This document shows positions 1 through 8,053 of a stretch of 64,000 bases of DNA, piece after piece (the stretch's first letter is position 1; every line of letters begins with the position of its first letter). The notes under the pieces were generated by a model. That model ran no database searches and was not told the DNA's origin. It saw only the letters and a program-made list of their open reading frames with translations. Source of the stretch: Gamsiella multidivaricata (taxonomy: Eukaryota > Mortierellomycota > Mortierellomycetes > Mortierellales > Mortierellaceae). The stretch covers positions 186,001-250,000 of the forward strand of contig NW_026251733.1 of the NCBI RefSeq assembly GCF_025024155.1, read 5' to 3'. Position numbers and translations under genes: made by a program.

Positions 1-627
1 TCAACGTCCGCTTCTGGACCTTTGGCATGGACTACAAAAAATTCCCGCCACCAGGTGGCCTCAAGCCCGCGCGACATGGTGGTGGGGCCTGCGAATTCTC
101 GCTGTCGTATGACGGAGGCAAGACCTGGAAGGTCATTGGGCAGTACACGAAGACCTGCCCAGATATCTATTACCAGTGGCCAGTACAGATCCCCAAGAAT
201 GTTCCTTCGTGTACGGATTCGAACAAGTGTCTCTTTGCCATGTCCTGGACCGCCTATGCCACGAACCAGGTATATTTACAAAAAAAAAAAAAAAAAGACG
301 CGTTGATATTCAAAGCTCAGCGAAAAGAACAACCCTAACGCTTTTACTTTCTTTATCCCCATCCTCTTTTTTATTCAGTTCTATCACCACTGCGCGAACG
401 TTGTCATCCAGGGCGTTCAGAATGGCAAGCTGCCTACCTTGGACATGACCGTTGTGGACGTTTCCCAGCTCCACCAGAAGATGAACACCCATGCCATTGG
501 CGACAAACGCAGCGGCAAGTCCACTGGCCCAGATAAAAAGGAGAAAGCGATGAGTACCAACGGCTACTATGCCTTTGGTGGCCAGGCTGGCGACCACGGC
601 ATCGACCTCGGCCTGATTCAGTCTTAA
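1..627 (+). CDS. AA11-like lytic polysaccharide monooxygenase-like secreted protein, 3' part
   Basis: Partial gene entering from the left edge. Exons are 1-269 and 379-627, with a GT-AG intron that contains a 16-base A run. The visible residues include RHGGGACEFSLSYD, which resembles the AA11/chitin-binding segment carrying the second copper-ligand histidine, and NQFYHHCANVVI near the end of the domain, where AA11 enzymes have an aromatic axial ligand followed by Cys-Ala. A related complete gene lies at 16850-17904. The family oxidatively cleaves chitin-like polymers outside the cell. The N-terminal copper histidine and signal peptide lie outside the window, so activity cannot be judged. The tail is short and polar and ends at TAA 625-627. 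Family assignment is by motif only. Confidence 0.65.
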
Positions 628-1138
628 ATCATTATCCTCCTCTCTCTTCACGGGTTAAGCTTGTATGATGCTGCAACACAGCAATCAAGAAATACATACA
701 AGCGTACCTAAGAGAAAAACAAAAAAATTGGCCGCATACCTTTTAGATACACACTCCTCTTTTGCCTAACTTCTCTCAACAGCAATAGCCGCCCTTAGCA
801 TATAGAATTAATTACTCCTCCCCTCTCACCATCCTTGTAGAATATCGTTTTCAAATAAAATCTCCATTTGTTTTTCCTATTGGCGTTGTCTTGCTCGACC
901 GATACGAAAACGATCGATAACATGCGTTATCGTAATGTCAAATTACGCGTCGAGCATTTAAGCACATGTACAATCCTTCGACCACAACACTTTGTAGCAT
1001 ACCTATGAAAAGAATAACTCACCTATATTTCTACACCGTGTGTTAGAAATTGCATATATAGAATTTTATATTTTTTTAACTTTTTTTTTTTTTATTAACA
1101 TAAATCCCCATGAGAACATATATAGAACATTTTTTATA
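628..1138. other. AT-rich intergenic stretch, no gene seen
   Basis: This is the 3' flank of the partial monooxygenase gene running into the truncated LINE. It is AT-rich, with several T and A runs. The sequence catatatagaa recurs near 1053 and 1118 and again in the target duplication at 1139, so a degenerate version of the LINE target may be reiterated here. No coding signal was recognised. Confidence 0.5.
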
Positions 1139-1156
1139 TGCGTGCATATATAGAAC
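1139..1156. repeat. Target-site duplication, left copy
   Basis: An 18-bp sequence identical to 2387-2404, directly abutting the poly(A) end of the truncated LINE. Confidence 0.9.
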
Positions 1157-2386
1157 TTTTTTTTTTTTTTTTTTTTTTTTTATAACAACTTGTCTCTCGA
1201 GTCAATTGACTCTGCGAATCTATCAGACTAACTAGCAAAGATCTACTATCGCTGTCCTCACCACCAAAGCGGAACCGATCCACAGTCGCCAAAAGACAGG
1301 TCACATTCCCCGGGCCTGCCCCTTGGGCCTGCGCAACAATTGCCACACCTCATCAGTGCGTTAAAAGCTGAAAACACCTTGTTACAAGAAGGGTATCTTC
1401 CCCATCCCCTCCATAGTTGTCAACCGCCTCCTCCCTTGCAGGCAATCCAGCAGCGTCCGATCCGCTGCGTCTGGGTCAAGCACGGGGCCAGGGCAGCTCC
1501 CGTTTACATGGTCAGCGAGTAATGCACCACACGGACATTGGTCATCGTCGCTAATGTATCCATACCCATCACTCCAGTCCCCTCTCGGTCCCTTGTATGG
1601 AGTTCGTTTCATCTTGGCTGTGATCTCCCATTCTCGCTCTCGAGCAATGGTGGCCTTGCAGCGTGGTTTCCAGAGCAGCTCCGTAGCTTTCTCCTCAATA
1701 AAGCCGACGAACTTGTGAATGACCTGGCGCGCAATCGACGATGGCGAGGTAAATAGACTGCCCCACTCCTTGATAAGGCTGACGGGTGTGATGCCACGGC
1801 ATAAATCGCTGATGCTCCAGGTCAGATCCGGAGAGCGGTCATAATACTCGTCGCCTTTGAGCATTGATCGGGTCCCGGCAATACAGGATAGACCTCGGAT
1901 GTGGGTCTCGTTGTTAGGACAAACCCATCGAATGGGTTTCGGTGCAGCAGCGGCGGCTCCAGCGCGGATCCTATCACGCTCTTGCTGCTTCTTGCTGTTC
2001 TTGATGTATGCGGTCGTTGCAGCTCGTCCCCACTTATCAATCTGCTGCAGCCCTTCGCGCCAGTTCTCCTTGTGGACATCTCTAGTAGCACTGCACGTCC
2101 ACAGGTGATGGTTGTCCTCGTCCTGAACATCGCAGACGCAGCAGACACGGTCAGGATATAGACTCGGGTGGCGAGCCTTCATGGCATTCAGGGTAGGCAG
2201 CATACCATGCAGCTTCTTAATATGATGTGTCCTCTGGGAGGTATCAGCAGCACTGCTGAAGAACGTGTGCACAGAGCGCTTGTCGTGGACATGGGCAAGG
2301 GTGGACCGCCACTCCACGTCGGCAAGATCTGGTATCGCTCTCTTGACACGACGTTGGGTTGTCCAGGCCTGATGACGCCTGATTGT
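1157..2386 (-). mobile_element. 5'-truncated non-LTR (LINE) retrotransposon copy
   Basis: The 3' end is a 25-base T run on the plus strand (1157-1181), meaning a poly(A) tail on the minus strand. The element is flanked by perfect 18-bp direct repeats (tgcgtgcatatatagaac) at 1139-1156 and 2387-2404. Only the C-terminal part of ORF2 remains. Poly(A) tail, 5' truncation and variable-length target duplication are the marks of target-primed reverse transcription. Its 3' UTR is nearly identical to the copy at 23391-23891, so these two form one subfamily, different from the longer LINE at 24521-32786. It ends 79 bp before the tRNA-Lys gene. Confidence 0.9.
1382..2386 (-). pseudogene. LINE ORF2 C-terminal fragment with zinc knuckle
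   Basis: An open frame of about 335 codons with no native start. It contains THHIKKLHGMLPTLNAMK followed by a Cys-x2-Cys and His-x4-Cys knuckle (CCVCDV then HHLWTC). The longer LINE has the parallel segment HRIKKLHGMLPTLAYMK followed by CRLCEV and HLWRC. This is the region downstream of RNase H in APE-type LINEs. The frame is otherwise open to its stop at 1382, so the copy is young apart from truncation. It lacks endonuclease, reverse transcriptase and RNase H and cannot move by itself. Confidence 0.8.
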
Positions 2387-2404
2387 TGCGTGCATATATA
2401 GAAC
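2387..2404. repeat. Target-site duplication, right copy
   Basis: Identical to 1139-1156. It lies at the truncated 5' end of the LINE, 79 bp before the tRNA-Lys gene. Confidence 0.9.
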
Positions 2405-2483
2405 GAAATAATGCAAATAAGGAACTTGCACTTATAGAATGAATAGAATAGATATATTAATGTCAAGAAAATTGCTTTCCCAA

Positions 2484-2556
2484 GCCCGGCTAGCTCAATC
2501 GGTAGAGCGTCAGACTCTTAATCTGAAGGCTGTGGGTTCGACCCCCACGTTGGGCG
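2484..2556 (+). tRNA. tRNA-Lys (anticodon CTT)
   Basis: A 73-nt cloverleaf without intron. The acceptor stem GCCCGGC pairs with GTTGGGC using two G-T pairs and leaves discriminator G. The D arm contains GCTC/GAGC. The anticodon arm TCAGA-CTCTTAA-TCTGA carries CTT, and the T arm GTGGG-TTCGACC-CCCAC is perfect. A truncated LINE lies just upstream and the large inverted-repeat element starts 172 bp downstream. Confidence 0.97.
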
Positions 2557-2718
2557 CTTCATCTTTTGCTTTTATCGTTTATGACATTTATTCGCCAACT
2601 CCTGCCTGCCATGTGCCAGTTGACGGGGCGATAAACAGACAAGAGAGGGTATGACGAGTCGATCGGGCGGCATATAACTTTTGCATGCAGCCAGGGAAGT
2701 AAGGATCGGCAAATAGCA

Positions 2719-2727
2719 GAGGGGTCG
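2719..2727. repeat. 9-bp target-site duplication, left
   Basis: gaggggtcg immediately before the left TIR, repeated in direct orientation at 8045-8053. Confidence 0.88.
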
Positions 2728-2923
2728 TAGGCTCGACCCAGCCCTCTCTTCCAGTTAAGGAGGTCGGAAATGTAATTTCCTTTTTAGGCCTCCTACTTCA
2801 GAGGGGCTGGTAAAAAAGAATGGGTCGCTGGCAGGGTTCGAAAATGGAAGGTTCTTAAGGGTATTTTCAGGCTAAATCATGCAAATACAGGATACAGGGC
2901 ATACATTCCATAGTCGCAAGGTC

Positions 2924-2958
2924 GCGCTGGCATGCGCTGGCATGCGCCATGGCCATGC
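2924..2958. promoter_or_regulatory. Palindromic GCATGC repeat cluster in TIR
   Basis: Two tandem copies of gctggcatgc followed by gccatggccatgc. Each unit contains a palindromic core (GCATGC or CCATGG). The cluster sits about 10-45 bp upstream of the AT-rich box and is mirrored in the right TIR. It could be a transposase or transcription-factor binding site; this is inference from palindromy and repetition. Confidence 0.4.
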
Positions 2959-2968
2959 ATAACAGCAC

Positions 2969-2985
2969 AATAAAATATTAAAAAT
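2969..2985 (+). promoter_or_regulatory. TATA-like AT-rich box in TIR
   Basis: An AT-only stretch containing taaaatattaaaaat directly before the first ATG (2986), with an identical copy in the right TIR before the helicase gene. If this is a TATA element, transcription would start downstream of the first ATG. Translation would then begin at the in-frame ATG at 3097 (codon 38), and the same logic applies to the helicase gene. Confidence 0.4.
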
Positions 2986-5793
2986 ATGCTGCTCCTCCCT
3001 CACCTCACATCTTTCTTCTCTCAGCGGCTCGCCTCCTTACATTACTTAAAACTGGTATGTTGCTCATCTCTGAAGACATTGCTAAGCAGTCTAAAGATGA
3101 ATCGCGTAAAGCTCCCAGTGACTTATCAATTCAATCTCAGTCCTCAGTCCTCAAGAGCGAACACTATGGCGTACATTTTTGCAAACAACATTATCGACGA
3201 AACTGCAGCTGCTAGCATGTCGCGCGACTACGCCCCAGAGAACGTTCGCCTGGCCAACGTATTTAAGGCTATCCAGGAAAATCACTTCACGCTGCGCTCA
3301 TTTTTGCTGAAGGCTTTCCGGTCTGGCGACAGTAAGGTTCGATTCTTCGTTGGCATGTTTATCGCCCAAGATGGTCCAGCTGTCCTGATCAACGAATGGG
3401 CAGGCAAGGTCGAAAACACGAAGAACGACGAAACTTTCACGGAAGCTGTCACGGATGTTGTCATTGGTCGAGCACGGAAGGATCTCAGAAGAGTCAATAA
3501 CGGGGGAAGTTTGCAAACGAGCGCCAGGAGTGTTACCCACGCACATGTCGAAGGATTTTCCTTGGATCCTATTGAGGAGGAGCTCAACTCTTCAGCACCC
3601 TGCCTCATAAGACTTTTAAGAGGATTGGCGTACAAGGAGAAGAAGCTGCGCAAGAATAAAGCAATGAAGAGTATTGAGAAGAGGGAGAAGAAGAAGATGA
3701 AGGGGAAGGAGAAGGAGCAGGAGAAGGAGCAGGAGAAGGAGGAGGAAGAGGAAGAGGAGGGGTGCGACGACTTGCCTTATCACCCGCGGGAGTTAACGAC
3801 AATTGTATCAACCATCGCCAGCATGCTGGTAGTTCGTCAGAGCCAGCAGTCAAACCGTTTGCAGATGATCTTCGGACTGTATTTCGCGGCCACAAGATGT
3901 CCAAAGCGCGTGGTGAATGTACTCGCCTCTATCGGTCTATGTGTTTCGCCTATGACGACCCATAACGCCCTCACACAGTTATCAAACGATATGCTCAGCA
4001 GAGTCCGAGAGGCAGTTCGGAACCATCCGTTTTCAATTCTTTACGACAACATCAACATCGCGAATCGAAAATATGATCAGCGGACCTACAATGGCGACAC
4101 TTTTGAGAACGGCACCACCGCCACCATTGTAATCGGCGAGGATCTCGGCACGCCAACCTCAGCTCAGAGTCTACTGAGACCGCCCCAACTTTCGGATTTT
4201 TTACCCGATCAGCAGAACCGTTCGCATATGAAGCTCGTCTATACATTCCACCTCTTTGACGTGCTACAGCGGCATTACAGCACGTACGAGCGCTGTTCGA
4301 TCCATGTTCCTGAACTCGAGATTCTCCCAACCCGCCAGACGCTAACCTTTCCACTACCTGCGATGAGGCACGATCAATCGACAAATGAAGGCAATCTCGA
4401 CGTCTTGCAGGATATCACCCAGATCATGCTTAAACTGCCGGAGGACTGGTTCAACAGCAATACAAGGATCATAGTTTCTGGAGATCAACTGACCGTTTCC
4501 AGGGTCATATCCCTTCAGGAATTGCGTGCAGCAGACACCACGCCTTTTAATCGACTAGAATGGGCGGTCCCTGTTATGCAATTATTTCACCTCCAGATGC
4601 TCTTTTGCAGCACGATTCTTCGCACGCATTACGGACGTATTTCGGAGCCAGGATCACTGGCTTTCTTCATAACTATGCTGGGCCGTAAACGCGTGAACCT
4701 AGACTCGCCGAACTATCACGCTGCAGATGAAGTGCTGAGGCATATCTTTGATGCAATGGTGAGACGGGTTTATGAGGTTGAACTTAATGTTCAGAGACCA
4801 GATGCCAAGAAGCCGGATGCCGAAAAGCCAGACGCCCAGAAGCCAGAGGTACTGGATGATGAGATACTGGATATCGATATGCTGAATGATGAGGTATTAG
4901 ACGACAGGATACTGAATACTCAGAAGCTGGAAACGTTCGGGACAAGCTATGAGGCACCGCTTGGGAACGCAGCGCTAGACAAACGCGTCCGCGAAGCTAC
5001 CGAGGCCATCTGTCACCAGTATCTCACCGATCCGATGGAGAACCCTCGCAAATTCGGCAATGCAAATGCAAACGCGGCCTTATTTCTCAGGGACATGATG
5101 GTTTATATGGAACTGGGTGCAGCCATCAAGGTTGGAGACGTCGGGCGGATCCTCGAGGTCATCAAGGTGATCACTGTCATGTTCCAGTCCAAGGAGACGA
5201 AAAATTACGCGAACGAACTCATGCGCCTCGCTTACGGTATTCGTCATGCATGGTCACCGCAATGGACAAAGGCAGTCGTGTCATCTTGGTTGATTAATAC
5301 CAACGGCAAGGCGAGCGGGTGGATTCCGGCGGACTTGTATCAGGAACACAACAATCTGCTGACCAAGACTATACATTCAGGGAAAGGGAGCAACATGTCA
5401 TGGGAAATGCTAGCCAACCAGATATCAACAAATATCCGCTTATTCTCGAAGATCGCCAAGACGCTTGAGTCAGAGTACGACATAACACACAACAGCTCTT
5501 TTCACTCAACACTGTCCGCAGAGCGGGACATTCAATTAATCCAGCAGTCGCTCAAGGACCATGACATTCTCGGCAATGCGCGGCCGGGAGACTGCAGTGT
5601 ACCGCTTGTGAAAAACCTGGTCAGTGAAGGTCTGGAAAAATTGATAGATGGACGCTTCGAGAAGTTTGTCGAGAAAAGCGTCAATTTAGGTGGCGATGAA
5701 CAAGACGCTGTTGTTGTTGATGGTCTGAAGAACGAGGACAATCAAGCGGAGGAATATATTAGATCGCTTTTTAATGCCGGATATGTTTTATAA
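2986..5793 (+). CDS. DUF6589-type protein, candidate transposase
   Basis: A 935-residue frame from ATG 2986; the alternative start at 3097 gives 898 residues. Residues 1-54 lie in the TIR and equal those of the helicase gene. A Lys/Glu-rich segment lies around residues 225-262 and a short xKPDA repeat around 604-622. Motifs resembling fungal DUF6589 proteins are YDNINIANRKYDQ (Asp354) with NGTTATIV, SGDQLTVSRV (Asp500) followed by FNRLEWAVPVMQLFHLQM, NYHAADEVLRH, and YMELGAAIKVGDVGRI (Glu709, Asp718). The spacing of Asp354, Asp500 and Glu709 would suit an RNase H-fold DDE transposase, but that is inference. DUF6589 has no assigned function that I know of. Its position between TIRs makes it the likely transposase. 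It converges on the helicase gene and the stop codons are 1 bp apart. Confidence 0.8.
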   Translation: MLLLPHLTSFFSQRLASLHYLKLVCCSSLKTLLSSLKMNRVKLPVTYQFNLSPQSSRANTMAYIFANNIIDETAAASMSRDYAPENVRLANVFKAIQENHFTLRSFLLKAFRSGDSKVRFFVGMFIAQDGPAVLINEWAGKVENTKNDETFTEAVTDVVIGRARKDLRRVNNGGSLQTSARSVTHAHVEGFSLDPIEEELNSSAPCLIRLLRGLAYKEKKLRKNKAMKSIEKREKKKMKGKEKEQEKEQEKEEEEEEEGCDDLPYHPRELTTIVSTIASMLVVRQSQQSNRLQMIFGLYFAATRCPKRVVNVLASIGLCVSPMTTHNALTQLSNDMLSRVREAVRNHPFSILYDNINIANRKYDQRTYNGDTFENGTTATIVIGEDLGTPTSAQSLLRPPQLSDFLPDQQNRSHMKLVYTFHLFDVLQRHYSTYERCSIHVPELEILPTRQTLTFPLPAMRHDQSTNEGNLDVLQDITQIMLKLPEDWFNSNTRIIVSGDQLTVSRVISLQELRAADTTPFNRLEWAVPVMQLFHLQMLFCSTILRTHYGRISEPGSLAFFITMLGRKRVNLDSPNYHAADEVLRHIFDAMVRRVYEVELNVQRPDAKKPDAEKPDAQKPEVLDDEILDIDMLNDEVLDDRILNTQKLETFGTSYEAPLGNAALDKRVREATEAICHQYLTDPMENPRKFGNANANAALFLRDMMVYMELGAAIKVGDVGRILEVIKVITVMFQSKETKNYANELMRLAYGIRHAWSPQWTKAVVSSWLINTNGKASGWIPADLYQEHNNLLTKTIHSGKGSNMSWEMLANQISTNIRLFSKIAKTLESEYDITHNSSFHSTLSAERDIQLIQQSLKDHDILGNARPGDCSVPLVKNLVSEGLEKLIDGRFEKFVEKSVNLGGDEQDAVVVDGLKNEDNQAEEYIRSLFNAGYVL

Positions 5794-5794
5794 A

Positions 5795-7786
5795 TTAGTT
5801 TTTCTTGCTTTTCTTGGGACTAAAGAAATTTGATGCAGTCCTATTCTTGAATAAACTCGGTCGTTTTGATGTAGGCTTTGAAGTCACAGCAGCGGGCGTT
5901 TGATGAGACTCATCTGCTTCTCGATCAATTTCTATATTTGCTCCGCTTTGACCGTCAATGAACTGGCCCGCTTCCTGTGGCGGCTGTGCACTTGCCATGT
6001 CAATATCCTTGTTCAGTCTGATGAGAATATCGGCTACTTCCTGCCGTTGTAGCTCAACCACAGGTGTCCAAGTGATGATAGAACGAATATCTGCGGGTGT
6101 TGTGATTTTTGCGAAATTCTCCCCAAGCACCTGGATCATATTGTCCGTCATTACGCAGCGCGGCTCAAAGGAATCACAGAGTGGTGCCAAATCGCGCACA
6201 AATGCCATTGCTCTCCAGTTCCGCAGTGCTTCCTTGGCCAGCTCATTCTGCTCAAACGTGCGCTTGGGGACTCGAGTTTTTGGTATGTAAGCGGTTGTCA
6301 AGGTGACAGCGGTGAGCACTTTTGTGAAGGAGATCTGCCCCTGCGGATATGAAGATTTCCGTGTAGGGTGACAAAGATCGCAGCAATTCTCGTTCGGATG
6401 ATGCACATTGCCATAGACGTCATTGAGGACTTTTCTGCGACATTTTTGAGTGACGATGTACTCCTTGAGATGCTCGTCGGCGTACTTGGTCTCATCGGAT
6501 GGTGGTGGTACCAATAAAATACCGAGCCCCTGACGTTTCGGATCACGAGCTGCACGACCAAGACGCTGCACAAGGGATGAAATGCTAGTGGGGCACCTGA
6601 CCTGAACGACACGGTCGACGTCGTTGATATCACATCCCATTCCAGCGGCTTCTGTAGATAGCAACAAGCGAATGTTGCCTTGCCTGAATGCCTCCATGGT
6701 CTTCCGCTTGTAGTCCTCGGACATGAGTGCATGATAGAGGGTGATGTCCTTCTTTGTGGCCGAGGATTCCAAAGCTTCCTGAGTGCGCTCCGACCCCAGA
6801 CAGGAGGCAATCCTGCTATCGTTGACATCGGTCACCAACCCTTGCAAGTACCTCATAGCCGTAACGGTCTCATTCCGGCTTTCAAAATAAACAATGGTCT
6901 TTTGGAAGTCCATAAGAAAATCAAGATGCCTCAGCTTGTTGTTTGGCTTGAAGTGTCGCACTTCCAGTCGTATATTAGGGCGATCGTTACCGACATTGAT
7001 GACAGATGTAGAGCCCTTGAAATGGATCCTGTGTTTGAGATCTGCAAGGGCTTGGGGCGGAAGAGTGGCCGATACAGCAATGAACGCCACGCTGGGAAGC
7101 ACCCACGTCCGGAGTTCTCCAAGGCGGCCATATAGCTTTCTGAAAGTGGTACCCCAAGAGGTGACACAATGAGCCTCGTCCAGGACAACGGCTTGCAGTC
7201 GCATTCGCCATCTCTTGTCGAACCAGAGTTCCTGCACGCGCTTGTTCTCAAAAATGATTTCTGGTGTCATAAAAATAACCCTATACAATCCTGCGGCCAC
7301 TCCAGAGTCAATCCCGGTGATGTCTCCGCCCATGAGGGCCGTGCTGCGGATGCCCAAGCTTGCAAGTTTCAGCTGCTGTTCTTGTATCAAAGCCCTCAGA
7401 GGTGATATTACAACGATGATCCGATCGGTCCAGAGCACCGTCGGTAGAAAATATACAAGGGACTTGCCCCAGCCGCATCCAGCAATCAGAATACAGTCCC
7501 GACCGGTACCGATGCATTCGACGACATCCAGCTGCAAGTCTTTAGGGGTGATATGGAAGACATCTTGACACCGCTTGATAGCTTCTTCACGGTTGAACGG
7601 TAGGGCCATGTTGATGAGTTGCTGCTGAGGACTGAGATTGAATTGATAAGTCACTGGGAGCTTTACGCGATTCATCTTTAGACTGCTTAGCAATGTCTTC
7701 AGAGATGAGCAACATACCAGTTTTAAGTAATGTAAGGAGGCGAGCCGCTGAGAGAAGAAAGATGTGAGGTGAGGGAGGAGCAGCAT
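5795..7786 (-). CDS. RecQ-like superfamily 2 DNA helicase carried by the TIR element
   Basis: 663 residues from ATG 7786, or 626 from the in-frame ATG at codon 38. Residues 1-54 are TIR-encoded. Helicase motifs are Walker A GCGWGKS (103-109, variant of TGxGKS), Ia VVISPLRALIQEQ, DEAH (204-207) followed by CVTSWG as in RecQ, SAT (240-242), STEAAGMGCDI, and QRLGRAAR (408-415). Cysteines 450, 469, 470 and 473 form a RecQ-type zinc site. No winged-helix RQC or HRDC domain is evident, so the protein is shorter than cellular RecQ. The Lys-rich C-terminus contains ASNFFSPKK, faintly like a PCNA-binding box. The likely role is 3'-5' unwinding of element DNA or repair of excision gaps, inferred from context. 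Confidence 0.9.
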   Translation of the reverse strand: MLLLPHLTSFFSQRLASLHYLKLVCCSSLKTLLSSLKMNRVKLPVTYQFNLSPQQQLINMALPFNREEAIKRCQDVFHITPKDLQLDVVECIGTGRDCILIAGCGWGKSLVYFLPTVLWTDRIIVVISPLRALIQEQQLKLASLGIRSTALMGGDITGIDSGVAAGLYRVIFMTPEIIFENKRVQELWFDKRWRMRLQAVVLDEAHCVTSWGTTFRKLYGRLGELRTWVLPSVAFIAVSATLPPQALADLKHRIHFKGSTSVINVGNDRPNIRLEVRHFKPNNKLRHLDFLMDFQKTIVYFESRNETVTAMRYLQGLVTDVNDSRIASCLGSERTQEALESSATKKDITLYHALMSEDYKRKTMEAFRQGNIRLLLSTEAAGMGCDINDVDRVVQVRCPTSISSLVQRLGRAARDPKRQGLGILLVPPPSDETKYADEHLKEYIVTQKCRRKVLNDVYGNVHHPNENCCDLCHPTRKSSYPQGQISFTKVLTAVTLTTAYIPKTRVPKRTFEQNELAKEALRNWRAMAFVRDLAPLCDSFEPRCVMTDNMIQVLGENFAKITTPADIRSIITWTPVVELQRQEVADILIRLNKDIDMASAQPPQEAGQFIDGQSGANIEIDREADESHQTPAAVTSKPTSKRPSLFKNRTASNFFSPKKSKKN

Positions 7787-8044
7787 ATTTTTAATATTTT
7801 ATTGTGCTGTTATGCATGGCCATGGCGCATGCCAGCGCATGCCAGCGCGACCTTGCGACTATGGAATGTATGCCCTGTATCCTGTATTTGCATGATTTAG
7901 CCTGAAAATACCCTTAAGAACCTTCCATTTTCGAACCCTGCCAGCGACCCATTCTTTTTTACCAGCCCCTCTGAAGTAGGAGGCCTAAAAAGGAAATTAC
8001 ATTTCCGACCTCCTTAACTGGAAGAGAGGGCTGGGTCGAGCCTA
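7625..8044 (-). repeat. Right terminal inverted repeat (420 bp)
   Basis: Inverted copy of 2728-3147. It contains the promoter region and the first 54 codons of the helicase gene on the minus strand. Equal length with no visible mismatch implies recent transposition or active homogenisation. Confidence 0.92.
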
Positions 8045-8053
8045 GAGGGGTCG
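8045..8053. repeat. 9-bp target-site duplication, right
   Basis: gaggggtcg immediately after the right TIR, a direct repeat of 2719-2727. Confidence 0.88.

Larger units (their letters stand above)
2728..3147 (+). repeat. Left terminal inverted repeat (420 bp)
   Basis: Inverted copy of 7625-8044. From the tip inward it holds a subterminal hairpin-forming segment around 2756-2804 (GGAAAT/ATTTCC inside AGGAGG/CCTCCT), tandem GGCATGCGC-type repeats at 2924-2958, an AT-rich promoter-like box, and then the start and first 54 codons of the DUF6589 gene. Homology stops at 3147, within the codon series. Confidence 0.92.
2728..8044. mobile_element. DNA transposon-like element with 420-bp TIRs, DUF6589 gene and RecQ-like helicase
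   Basis: The element is 5317 bp long. The two ends (2728-3147 and 7625-8044) are inverted copies of equal length that I could align without a visible mismatch. It is flanked by the direct repeat gaggggtcg (2719-2727 and 8045-8053), a 9-bp target duplication. It holds two convergent intact genes without introns in the unique part, with stop codons separated by 1 bp. Identical TIRs, intact ORFs and an exact duplication indicate recent movement. The 9-bp duplication recalls Mutator-like elements, and long TIRs with a large transposase recall KDZ elements, but the gene pair fits neither as I know them. The ends begin TAGGCTCGACCC. Confidence 0.88.

Noticed and set aside
2728..8044. Interpretation as a segmental inverted duplication of a host gene
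   Set aside because: The repeats stop at the same coding position on both sides, enclose unrelated unique sequences and are flanked by an exact short direct repeat, which fits transposition better.
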